Source of the DNA: Paracoccaceae bacterium
GTDB lineage: Bacteria; Pseudomonadota; Alphaproteobacteria; Rhodobacterales; Rhodobacteraceae
Length of the DNA stretch: 44,621 bases
Direction: 5' to 3'
NCBI GenBank assembly: GCA_024742835.1
Contig: JANSXS010000025.1
Location: 1 to 44,621 of the forward strand
The position numbers and the translations under genes were made by a program. Positions 27,079-34,660 of this stretch are shown here, one piece after another; the first letter of the stretch is position 1; every line of letters begins with the position of its first letter. A model generated the notes under the pieces. That model was not told the origin of the DNA. It did not search any database and was given only the letters and a program-made list of their open reading frames with translations.

Positions 27079-28116
27079 TCGCAACACTCGGTCGGTGAGG
27101 TTGAGCCGGTGGGCAATGATGGGTGCGAGCGCGTCGCGCAATCCCGGCTCGGCGGTTTGCAACGCGGCCAGCTCGTCAAGCCGGTTCGTGGCGACAAGCG
27201 TTAGCGCATCCATGCGGACACGGCCCGCCGCATCGCGGGGCAGGCGCGTGACGCTTTGGATCAGCTCCGGCTTGGGAGCGGCGTGTGACGCGACCTCTGT
27301 TTCCGGCAGATCGGTTTCCACGAAGGCGTAGAGCCCGACACCCTTGGCGGGCAGCGCATAGGTGCAAAGCGCGACATCGGTGATCCGGTCATGTGCCAGC
27401 AGCCGCGCGCGCAGAGCGGGGCCGTCGCGCTCGATCCGGTCCTCGGTACCTTCGCCATCCGACCAGTCCATCAGGCGACGGGTGACGAAATTATAGGCCC
27501 GTTTGCCGGTGGCCATCCAGATGCGCGAGGGCAGGGATTTGCGCGTCAGCATGGTCCGCTCGGCGGGTGTCAGCAAGCCCGGCGCGTAGGCGCGTTTCTG
27601 TTTCAGCAGGTGACGCAGATCCTCTCGCGCGCGCAGGCGCAGGATTTTCGAGCCGGGCGCGTGGACCGTGGCCAGTTGAAAGTCGATCACCGCCGCGCGA
27701 CCATCCGGGGTCATCAGCCAGTTCTGCGGCTTGGCGATGTCGTTATGGGCAACGCCCGCGCGGCGCATCTCGCGCAACAGGCGCCTGGCGTCGCGGTACC
27801 ATGCGGCGTTACCGGGTTGCGCCAGTTGCAGGGGCGTGCCGCGCGTGAAGCTGCGCAAGAGGCCGGTGGCGTCGGCGCGGATCAGCACAGGGCATCCCTT
27901 GATCCCCTCGACGGCGCGCAGGCCGCGGATTTCGCGGCGGGCAAGCCATGCCGAAAGCGCGCGCGCGTAAAGGGGAACACCGTCAAGTTTGCGCAGGACC
28001 ACGGGAAAATCCGGCACGCCGTCAAGATGGCCAGAGATGGTCTCGGAAAAGATATCGCGCTTGTGCACGGTTTCGGCCACGAAGGGCGCGCGGGCGATAT
28101 CCGGTGTGATGTTCAT
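27076..28116 (-). CDS. Kinase-like protein with apparent AMP-binding-enzyme C-terminal-like domain
   Basis: 346 residues. Residues about 1-180 look like a small protein- or sugar-kinase fold: the catalytic loop His124-Asn-Asp126 with Lys129 and Asn132 (VAHNDIAKPQN), and Asp145-Phe (VIDFQLA) in the DFG position, as in RIO/LPS-core kinases. Residues about 232-312 resemble the C-terminal subdomain of acyl-CoA synthetases: HDRITDVALCTYALPAKGVGLYAFVE, then KPELIQSVTRLPRDAAGRVRMDAL. The catalytic lysine of that domain (usually GKxxR) is Arg299 here, so it is probably non-catalytic. It ends a leftward operon with fucosyltransferase and GT25 genes, suggesting a surface-glycan role such as LPS phosphorylation. 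No N-terminal signal is visible. Confidence 0.7.
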   Translation of the reverse strand: MNITPDIARAPFVAETVHKRDIFSETISGHLDGVPDFPVVLRKLDGVPLYARALSAWLARREIRGLRAVEGIKGCPVLIRADATGLLRSFTRGTPLQLAQPGNAAWYRDARRLLREMRRAGVAHNDIAKPQNWLMTPDGRAAVIDFQLATVHAPGSKILRLRAREDLRHLLKQKRAYAPGLLTPAERTMLTRKSLPSRIWMATGKRAYNFVTRRLMDWSDGEGTEDRIERDGPALRARLLAHDRITDVALCTYALPAKGVGLYAFVETDLPETEVASHAAPKPELIQSVTRLPRDAAGRVRMDALTLVATNRLDELAALQTAEPGLRDALAPIIAHRLNLTDRVLR

Positions 28117-28153
28117 GGCACCCGGTTTAAGGGGTTTTGCCCTCGGGGGAAAG

Positions 28154-29014
28154 TCAGATGGCCGACCAGTTGGTCGGGTAAAGATCGGGGTTGCTCAGCT
28201 TGGGATTGGCGAACCAGTCGCGAGGGGCCACGACGGATTTTTCCGGGTTGGCGTTCAGCCACGCGGCCCACCACGAAAAGGTGGAATTGGCGATGACGTT
28301 ATGGGCGCAGAGCGATTGCAGATGCAGGTCGAAATGCCCCTGCGTCTCGTCGTTATGATCGACGATGACCGTGTCCTGCCCAAGGTCGAGATTGTGACGT
28401 GCCCAATCGGGATCGTTGGAAAAGACAAAACAGCTCAGCGGCCCCTTGCAGCGTGCCGCAAGGTGATCGGCGGCGGCGCGGTAATAGCCGGGCGGGATCG
28501 CGGCATAGGCGCCCGAGGCCATGTAATCGCCGCGCCTGACATGAAACGACACCGGGTTATCCGCCGTCTTGATACGCGTGGCCATATCGGCATTCGCCGC
28601 GTCGAGAGGTGTTGTGAAAACCAGGTCGTCGCGGATTTGCGTGGCCATACGGGCAAAATAGTTCTCGGATTGCCAATAGCCGTGCAGGTAGGTGTTGGGG
28701 GGCAGGTCGAAAAAGCGGCGGTCGAAGGCCAGTGTCTTTTCGCGGTGAAAGCGCGGGTTTTGTCCCAGAAGCCGCCAGAGGGCGTAGAGCATAGCCGAGT
28801 CGTGTTTCGATGGGGGCAGCCGCGTGGCGCGGGTCATGCGCGCCCGGCTGAAATGCGCAAAGCAATCGCCCCGGTCGGCGGAACCCGCGACATAGCGCGA
28901 ATCAAGCTCCAATGCGCAGCCCAGATGGTCAGCCAGCGCGCGCCCGGCGGCATATTGGAAAAGCTGATTGCCGGTCCCGCCGAACAGGCGGCTGACGATG
29001 CGCGGACTGCTCAT
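28154..29014 (-). CDS. Alpha-1,2-fucosyltransferase (GT11 family)
   Basis: 286 residues from ATG 29014, which overlaps the stop of the GT25 gene (ATGA); the longer frame to 29218 is rejected. GT11 landmarks are GGTGNQLFQYA at 12-22, the GDP-fucose-binding HVRRGDY at 158-164, YYRAA after it, and SLCAHNVIANSTFSWWAAWL near the C-terminus. The enzyme would add fucose in alpha-1,2 linkage to a surface glycan from GDP-fucose. No GDP-fucose synthesis genes (gmd, fcl) are in the window. It lies between the GT25 and kinase-like genes in one leftward operon. Confidence 0.9.
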   Translation of the reverse strand: MSSPRIVSRLFGGTGNQLFQYAAGRALADHLGCALELDSRYVAGSADRGDCFAHFSRARMTRATRLPPSKHDSAMLYALWRLLGQNPRFHREKTLAFDRRFFDLPPNTYLHGYWQSENYFARMATQIRDDLVFTTPLDAANADMATRIKTADNPVSFHVRRGDYMASGAYAAIPPGYYRAAADHLAARCKGPLSCFVFSNDPDWARHNLDLGQDTVIVDHNDETQGHFDLHLQSLCAHNVIANSTFSWWAAWLNANPEKSVVAPRDWFANPKLSNPDLYPTNWSAI

Positions 29015-29769
29015 TTGTGCCGCCCCCCGTCGGCGGGGGCCGTACTGTGGCGGGACATCCGTGCCACGCCCCCGCGATAGCGCGCGCGAGAGATTTCCCG
29101 GCTTATCTTCTCCAGCACCGATTTCGCGCCGCCCTGAATGGTGGAGCCACCGGCGCACGCGCCCGCATCCGACACGCCAGAAGGGTGGATCATCGCGGGG
29201 CGCAGTCCGGTATGCCAATGGCTTTGCACAAAGGTATCGACGGGCCGGTCAAAGGAATCCGACTGCGCCAGCAGATGCGCCGCCGCCCGTCGGCTGACCA
29301 TTTGCGCGGTGGTGCGCAGCCCGCCCAGTTCCGGCACCAGCAGCTTGCAGTTGCCGGATGTGTCGACGAGATGCGCAGCCCCCTTGTGGGGCCGGGTCTG
29401 CAACTGGATATACCCAAGCCTGTCGATATGGGCGCAGGCCAGTTCGACCGCGTCGTCAAAGATTTCCGGATCGAGTGCCGCGTCATCCTCTATGATCAGT
29501 GCGGCATCGGCATCGCCGGTCTGGATTTCGGCCCAGATCTGGCGATGGGACAGGAAACAGCCGATTTCGCCGGTCCGCAGCGGGAACGGATAGGGCGGAT
29601 CGAACAGATCCGCGCCCACCGTCGCCGACAGCTCGGAGGCGGACATGGCCGCGCCATCCACGGCGGGCCAGATCGTGCCGTCAAGCCCGCAGCCATCGAG
29701 CAGGTCATGCGCGTTTTGTCGCCGGGCGGTTGCCCGGACAAGGTGAAGGACAAAGGCGCGAACCTGCAT
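29011..29769 (-). CDS. Glycosyltransferase family 25 protein (LPS-type)
   Basis: 252 residues. GT25 signature GEIGCFLSHRQIW at 67-79 and the metal-binding LIIEDDAAL at 91-99 are clear. Bacterial members add galactose or glucose to lipooligosaccharide cores. The C-terminus becomes basic and low in similarity. It starts 11 bases after the aldehyde dehydrogenase stop, and its own stop overlaps the fucosyltransferase start. A GC-rich inverted repeat around 29023-29039 lies inside its last codons. Confidence 0.85.
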   Translation of the reverse strand: MQVRAFVLHLVRATARRQNAHDLLDGCGLDGTIWPAVDGAAMSASELSATVGADLFDPPYPFPLRTGEIGCFLSHRQIWAEIQTGDADAALIIEDDAALDPEIFDDAVELACAHIDRLGYIQLQTRPHKGAAHLVDTSGNCKLLVPELGGLRTTAQMVSRRAAAHLLAQSDSFDRPVDTFVQSHWHTGLRPAMIHPSGVSDAGACAGGSTIQGGAKSVLEKISREISRARYRGGVARMSRHSTAPADGGRHK

Positions 29770-29780
29770 TCCCGCCCCCG

Positions 29781-31223
29781 TCAGGCCGGGTCGGGCCAGC
29801 CGGAGACCGCCTTGACCTCAAGGAAATCCTCAAGCCCCCATTTGCCGCCCTCGCGGCCGTTGCCGGATTGTTTCATCCCGCCGAAAGGCGCGCCCATGCC
29901 ACGGCTTTGTCCGTTCATCTCGACCATGCCGGAGCGCAAGCCGAGCGCGCAGCGCCGGAGCCTGTCGGCATCTTGCGTCTGCACATAATTGGTCAGCCCG
30001 TAGGGCGTGTCATTGGCGATGCGCAGCGCGTCTTCCTCGGTGTCGAAGGGGATGATCGACAGGACCGGGCCGAATATTTCTTCGCGCGCGATGGTCATGT
30101 CATTGGTCACGTCGGCAAAGACCGTGGGTTTGACAAAGAACCCCCGGTTCAGGCCATCGGGCCGCCCGGTGCCGCCGGTTACAAGGCGCGCGCCTTCGTC
30201 GATGCCCGCTTGAATGAGATCCTGGATCTTGTTGAACTGGACCTCGTTCACCACCGGCCCCATGTGCCGCCCCTGTTCCGAGGCCGGACCCACGGTCACG
30301 GCGGCGGCGACCTCGGCGGCGGTTTCGACCGTTTGGTCATAGATGCCACGCTCTACCAGCATCCGCGTGGGCGCGTTACAGCTTTGGCCGGTGTTGTTCA
30401 TGCAATGCAGCACGCCGCGCTTGACCGCCTTTTCATCGGCATCCGCAAAGATGAGGTTTGCCCCCTTGCCACCCAGCTCAAGCGACACGCGCTTGAGCGT
30501 GTTGGCGGCGTTCTTGGAAATGATCTTGCCCGCCCGGCTGGAGCCGGTGAAGGAGACCATATCCACATCCACATGCCCGGTGAGCGCGTTGCCCGCGCCC
30601 GCGCCATCGCCGTTGACAAGGTTGAAGACGCCCTTGGGCAAGCCCGCTTCGTGCAGGATGTCCGCAAAGAGCAGCGCCGAAAGCGGCGATTCCTCAGACG
30701 GTTTCAGCACCATGGTGCAACCGGTCAGAAGCCCCGCGATCACCTTGAGCGTGACCTGGTTCATCGGCCAGTTCCATGGCGTGATCATGGCGACCACTCC
30801 GATGGGTTCATGCACGATCCGGTCGTTCGGGGCGTGGTCCCCGAGTGGCTCTATAAAGTTGAAGTTCTTCACGGTTTCCAGAAACGTCTTGATGTGGCTG
30901 ATACCCGCGCCGGCCTGCTGGGACCGGGCCATGTCGATTGGGGCGCCCATTTCAAGGCTTATGGCCTGCGCCATCTCTTCGGATTTCGAGGCATAGACCT
31001 CTGCGATCTTGCGCGCATATTCGGCGCGCTGTTCGGGCGGGGTGGCCATCCACGCCGGAAAGGCGGCCTTGGCGGCGGCGACGGCGGCATCGACATCGGC
31101 CTGACCGGCAAGCGAGATCACGGCACAGGGATCCTCGGTAGAGGGGTCGATCACGTGATGATCCGTCCCGTCCCTTGGATCGCACCACGCGCCGTCGATG
31201 TAAAACTGGCGGTTCTCGATCAT
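29781..31223 (-). CDS. NAD(P)-dependent aldehyde dehydrogenase
   Basis: 480 residues from ATG 31223, with AAGGAG upstream. ALDH superfamily landmarks are ITPWNWP near 147-153, LKPSEESP near 173-180, the general base Glu249 (LELGGKGAN) and the catalytic Cys282 (NTGQSCNAPTR), plus the C-terminal EEIFGPVLSI. The substrate is unknown. It is upstream of GT25, fucosyltransferase and kinase-like genes with only an 11-base gap, so it may be expressed with them although a link to glycan synthesis is not obvious. It is divergent from the 1-Cys peroxiredoxin. Confidence 0.92.
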   Translation of the reverse strand: MIENRQFYIDGAWCDPRDGTDHHVIDPSTEDPCAVISLAGQADVDAAVAAAKAAFPAWMATPPEQRAEYARKIAEVYASKSEEMAQAISLEMGAPIDMARSQQAGAGISHIKTFLETVKNFNFIEPLGDHAPNDRIVHEPIGVVAMITPWNWPMNQVTLKVIAGLLTGCTMVLKPSEESPLSALLFADILHEAGLPKGVFNLVNGDGAGAGNALTGHVDVDMVSFTGSSRAGKIISKNAANTLKRVSLELGGKGANLIFADADEKAVKRGVLHCMNNTGQSCNAPTRMLVERGIYDQTVETAAEVAAAVTVGPASEQGRHMGPVVNEVQFNKIQDLIQAGIDEGARLVTGGTGRPDGLNRGFFVKPTVFADVTNDMTIAREEIFGPVLSIIPFDTEEDALRIANDTPYGLTNYVQTQDADRLRRCALGLRSGMVEMNGQSRGMGAPFGGMKQSGNGREGGKWGLEDFLEVKAVSGWPDPA

Positions 31224-31401
31224 GACTGTAGCTCCTTGCAGGGGCATGGGTTGGGCACGGGCGACCAGCGACGCGACCCGCGCGGTTGATGGGCACCTAA
31301 GCACCGGGGCGATGGGTCTGCAAGTGGCGGGTGGCATTTTCGGCAGTGCGGCATATGTTGCCGGTGAATCCAGCCGACATGTTTCAGAAACGGAGACTAT
31401 C

Positions 31402-32061
31402 ATGGCCTTGCGCATCAACGACACCATCCCCGACCTGAGCGTCGACACCGATCTTGGGAGCTTTTCGCTGCATGACTGGATTGGCGAAAGCTGGGCGATC
31501 CTGTTCTCGCATCCCAAGGATTTTACTCCCGTCTGCACGACCGAGTTCGGCGCGGTGGCGCGGCTTGGGGCCGAGTGGGACGCGCGCGGCACCAAGGTGA
31601 TCGGGATCAGCGTGGACGGCGTGGAAGAGCACAAACGCTGGAAAGCGGATATCGAAACGGTGGGCGGCACGGCGCCCGGCTTTCCGATCATCGCGGATAC
31701 CGGGCTGGAGGTGTCTAAGGCCTTCGATATGCTGCCCGCCGAAGCCTATTTGCCCGAGGGGGCCACCCCGGCGGACAGCCAGACCGTGCGCGCGGTGTTC
31801 ATCGTCGGTCCAGACAAGAAGCTGAAGCTGAGCATGACCTACCCGATGACCGTGGGGCGGAATTTCGCCGAGGTGCTGCGCGCGCTGGATGCGTTGCAGA
31901 CCAGTGCAGGGCATGGTGTGGCCACACCCGCCGACTGGCAGGTGGGGGATGATGTGATCATTCCCACAGCGGTCAGCAACGAGGATGCAGCCGCGAAATT
32001 CGGCGCGTTCGAGACTGTTCTGCCCTATATCCGCAAGACGAAACTTCCGGTCAAAGGCTGA
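31402..32061 (+). CDS. Peroxiredoxin, Prx6 (1-Cys) type
   Basis: 219 residues from ATG 31402, preceded by CGGAGA; the frame extends upstream without similarity. The peroxidatic Cys45 is in HPKDFTPVCTTEF. The length and C-terminal extension (GVATPADWQVGDDVIIP and a following segment) are those of Prx6-type enzymes, whose C-terminal domain mediates dimerisation. It reduces peroxides with a thiol donor. It is divergent from the aldehyde dehydrogenase with a 178-base intergenic region. Confidence 0.93.
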   Translation: MALRINDTIPDLSVDTDLGSFSLHDWIGESWAILFSHPKDFTPVCTTEFGAVARLGAEWDARGTKVIGISVDGVEEHKRWKADIETVGGTAPGFPIIADTGLEVSKAFDMLPAEAYLPEGATPADSQTVRAVFIVGPDKKLKLSMTYPMTVGRNFAEVLRALDALQTSAGHGVATPADWQVGDDVIIPTAVSNEDAAAKFGAFETVLPYIRKTKLPVKG

Positions 32062-32073
32062 GTCGGGGCGCGG

Positions 32074-32097
32074 GCGGCCCGGCTTGCCAGGGGCCGC
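32074..32097 (+). terminator. Hairpin downstream of the Prx6-type gene
   Basis: GCGGCCC (32074-32080) and GGGCCGC (32091-32097) with a ten-base loop, starting 13 bases after the stop codon. No T-run follows. Confidence 0.35.
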
Positions 32098-32154
32098 GGC
32101 CGCCACGCCTCTGGTTGGTAGATCTGACGCGGGCTGCGCGCTATGTGATGCCAT

Positions 32155-32820
32155 ATGCGGCGTTATCTTCCCACCCTGCTTCTTTCGGTGCTTGCCCTGA
32201 ATACGGGCTGGTTCGTGATCTATTCCGGCGATCTTGGGGTGCGTGGCCTGATATCCGCGGTTCCGGGCGAGGTGTCGCGCGTCTTTCAGGACAGTGGCAT
32301 TCTGGCCAATGCCGGGTTGGCCGTCCACATGATCGCAGGCGCGGTGCTGACCCTTGGCGCGCCGGTTCAGGCGCTGCCGGGCCTCCGACGCCGCTGGCCT
32401 GGTCTGCACCGGCGGTTCGGCTATGGTCTTTTCGTGCTGGCTGTCGTCACGGGTCTGGGCGGGCTTGTGTATATCATGCTCAACGGCACAATTGGTGGGG
32501 CGTGGATGAGCTTTTGGTTTGCCGTTTACGGCGTGGCGATGATCTGGGCGGCGACGAACACGGTTTACCACGCTCTGGCAAAGGACATGCGGCGTCACTT
32601 TGCATGGGCGGTCCGTTTTGTCGTGCTTGCCGTCGGCTCGTGGATCTACCGTATGCATTACGCAATCTGGTACGCGGCCACGGGTGGTGTCGGCTCGAAC
32701 GAGGCGTTCACCGGCGTGTTCGACCAGGTCCAGGTCGTCGCGTTTTTCGTGCCGTACCTGTTGATTGCAGAAATCATATTGCGAATGCAAAACGGGCGGC
32801 GTCACTACAGCCATGCATGA
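32155..32820 (+). CDS. DUF2306-type multi-pass membrane protein
   Basis: 221 residues with about six to seven hydrophobic segments. The middle has the DUF2306 pattern: GAVLTLGAPVQALPGLRRRWPGLHRRFGYGLFVLAVV, then a later Arg-His-Phe-Ala-Trp-Ala segment and WIYRMHYAIWY. Members are inner-membrane proteins of unknown function. A weak ribosome-binding site precedes ATG 32155. The gene is followed at once by the transposase relic, in the same frame, but its own TGA at 32818-32820 is intact and the C-terminus looks natural. Confidence 0.75.
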   Translation: MRRYLPTLLLSVLALNTGWFVIYSGDLGVRGLISAVPGEVSRVFQDSGILANAGLAVHMIAGAVLTLGAPVQALPGLRRRWPGLHRRFGYGLFVLAVVTGLGGLVYIMLNGTIGGAWMSFWFAVYGVAMIWAATNTVYHALAKDMRRHFAWAVRFVVLAVGSWIYRMHYAIWYAATGGVGSNEAFTGVFDQVQVVAFFVPYLLIAEIILRMQNGRRHYSHA

Positions 32821-32838
32821 CGCGCTGGCCGTCTGAAT

Positions 32839-33108
32839 GGCCGCACGAAGGACGGCATGAACACCAGGCGGCACGCCTTCTGTGACCTCTGAATCTGTTG
32901 GTCACTGACGTGCAATGGGATCAGCGATTCCATTCGGGCTCGGGTTCTGTTGCGCGGTTTGCCCAAGGCCGACTGGCTGCTCCGGAGGCAGGGCTATGAC
33001 GCCGAACGGTTCTGAGAAGCGTTGCAAGACAAGGGGACACAAGCCTGCATCGCCGGCCGAAAGCAAAGGCAAACGCAAGTAAAGTATGACAAACGTCATT
33101 ACACACCC
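32839..33108 (+). pseudogene. Decayed IS5-family transposase fragment
   Basis: Reading frame 1 of this stretch, with in-frame stops at 32890-32892 and 33013-33015, resembles the DDE domain of IS5 (IS427-like) transposases. It gives GRTKDGMNTRRHA, then ISDSIRARVLLRGLPKADWLL, then GYDAERF (stop) EALQDKG, then GRKQRQTQVKYDKRHY. These match the usual GRTKGGMNTK, LP..WLL, RGYDADWFR, GRKxRxxxVKYDKRRYKRRN order. A further in-frame GWETVARFRDG near 33213-33245 may be what is left of the DWRRVATRYDR end. The N-terminus, terminal repeats and target duplication were not found. It is non-functional. Confidence 0.75.
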
Positions 33109-33295
33109 CGCAACTGTCTTCCATTGGCCATGCGTCCAGATGCAAAAAAGGCAGAGTAGGGTTTGGCGCAGGCGAAAGGGTGTGCTGAAACTTGCTGTTG
33201 CGCAGGATGGGAAACCGTCGCGCGGTTCCGAGACGGGCAGTTAATCTCTTTACCTCTAGGTTGCTCTGGTCATCAGAGACCGGGAGATCTTGTTC
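33109..33295. other. Intergenic sequence after the transposase relic
   Basis: This completes the 475-base gap between the DUF2306 and DUF2793 genes. It may include the last transposase remnants up to about 33245. No other gene was supported; a GGGAGA ribosome-binding site for the next gene sits at its end. Confidence 0.4.
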
Positions 33296-34609
33296 ATGTC
33301 CGATACCTCACCCGTTCTGTCCCTGCCGCTTATCCAACCGGCACAGGCACAGAAACACGTGACCCATAACGAAGCGCTTTTGCTGCTCGATGCCGTTGTG
33401 CAGTTGGCGGTGGAAGATCGTGACCGGGCCGACCCTCCTGCACAGCCCGCCCCTGGGCAGCGCCATATTGTTCCGTCCTGGGCGACAGGAGGCTGGGCAG
33501 GGGAGACCGGCAAGGTCGCGGTATGGGATGGTGTGACCTGGAATTTCGTGGCGCCTGCCGCCGGTTGGCGAGCCGAGGTGCTGGCGGAAAATCTGTCCGT
33601 GGTTTTTGACGGGAGCGACTGGCAATCGCGCGGGGTCGATCTGGAGGATCTGGACGGGATCGGTATTGGCACCTCGTCGGATGCAACCAATCGGCTGGCC
33701 GTGTCGTCGGACGCGACCTTGCTGACCCATGCAGGTGGTGGCCATCAGCTCAAGCTCAACAAAGCGGGTAGCGGCGATACCGGGTCACTGCTTTACCAAA
33801 CCGACTGGTCCGGTCGGGCAGAGATGGGGTTGAACGGGTCGGATGCCTGGTCGGTCAAGGTCAGTCCTGATGGGGCTGCCTGGACGACGGCGCTGGAACT
33901 TGATCCCGAGACGGGAGCGGCCGGAGGGGCGGCGGTGCAGTCCGATGTCGTAGACGCGACCCACGGACGCCTTATGCAGACGGGTGCGTTCGGGCTGGGC
34001 AGCGGTGGTCAGTCCGGACATTTGCAGACCTATGCCGATGCCGGGGGCGTCTCTCAGATAATCGCGGACGGGGTCACGGGCGAGCCTGCGGACAAACCCA
34101 AGGCCGGGCGTGGGCATGTCGGGGCGCATCTGGCCGCGTCGGCCAGCCGGTGGATGCAGATCCTTGCAGAGGTTGCGGGCGGCTCGGATGCGGCGAGGTT
34201 GTGGTTCCGGCGCTGCTATAACGGCTCTGTTTCAGTCTGGCAGGAGATTTTCAGCCAGGGGAACGTGCTGGGAACCGTGAGCCAGGAAAACGGTATGCCG
34301 ACCGGGGCGCTCATCGAACGGGGTTCAAATGCCGATGGTCAGTATGACCGATGGGCGGATGGGACACAGATTTGCTGGCGTCGCCGGGGACCGGGCAGCG
34401 ATACCGTGATGACATGGACCTTTCCGGCGGAGTTCGTGAATGCGAATACGGCGGTCGTGGTCACCCAGTGCGACACGGAACTTTTCCCGATCGGGTTCGT
34501 CTGCGGATTGCCAAGCACACAAAATGTGCAGATCGCCTCTTATTCCATGGGCAGCGGCAACGCTGTCGCAGCCGACTGGAGTGCGATCGCCATCGGGCGG
34601 TGGTTCTGA
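33296..34609 (+). CDS. DUF2793-domain protein (phage/GTA spike or tail-fibre-like)
   Basis: 437 residues from ATG 33296, preceded by GGGAGA. The N-terminus (LSLPLIQPAQAQKHVTHNEALLLLDAVVQLAVEDR, then PGQRHIVP and GKVAVWDGVTWNFVAPAAGW) is the DUF2793 signature. Beyond about residue 130 are Gly/Ser/Thr-rich beta-type repeats (GGGHQLKLNKAGSGDTGSLLYQTDWSGRAEMGLNGSD) and a C-terminal fibre-like domain ending in IGRWF. DUF2793 occurs in prophages and in the Rhodobacter gene transfer agent, where I recall a head-spike protein (GhsA) that binds the capsule carrying it. No other phage or GTA gene is nearby. It lies between a transposase relic and a capsule-type locus and converges on ugd. Confidence 0.75.
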   Translation: MSDTSPVLSLPLIQPAQAQKHVTHNEALLLLDAVVQLAVEDRDRADPPAQPAPGQRHIVPSWATGGWAGETGKVAVWDGVTWNFVAPAAGWRAEVLAENLSVVFDGSDWQSRGVDLEDLDGIGIGTSSDATNRLAVSSDATLLTHAGGGHQLKLNKAGSGDTGSLLYQTDWSGRAEMGLNGSDAWSVKVSPDGAAWTTALELDPETGAAGGAAVQSDVVDATHGRLMQTGAFGLGSGGQSGHLQTYADAGGVSQIIADGVTGEPADKPKAGRGHVGAHLAASASRWMQILAEVAGGSDAARLWFRRCYNGSVSVWQEIFSQGNVLGTVSQENGMPTGALIERGSNADGQYDRWADGTQICWRRRGPGSDTVMTWTFPAEFVNANTAVVVTQCDTELFPIGFVCGLPSTQNVQIASYSMGSGNAVAADWSAIAIGRWF

Positions 34610-34628
34610 AAGGCGGGAATCTACGCAA

Positions 34629-34646
34629 CCTTTCGCGGGCGAAAGG
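34629..34646. terminator. Stem-loop between convergent DUF2793 and ugd genes
   Basis: Arms CCTTTCGC (34629-34636) and GCGAAAGG (34639-34646) with a two-base loop (a larger loop is more realistic) lie in the 51-base gap. TCTTTT follows about 20 bases later on the plus strand. Plausible bidirectional terminator. Confidence 0.5.
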
Positions 34647-34660
34647 CTGCGGTCCTGCTG

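Noticed and set aside
29023..29039. GC-rich inverted repeat near the end of the GT25 gene as a terminator
   Set aside because: It lies within coding sequence before an overlapping fucosyltransferase start; termination there would defeat the coupled pair, and there is no T-run.
32839..34609. Prophage or active GTA cluster
   Set aside because: Only a transposase relic and one DUF2793 gene are present; no capsid, terminase, portal or lysis gene was seen nearby.
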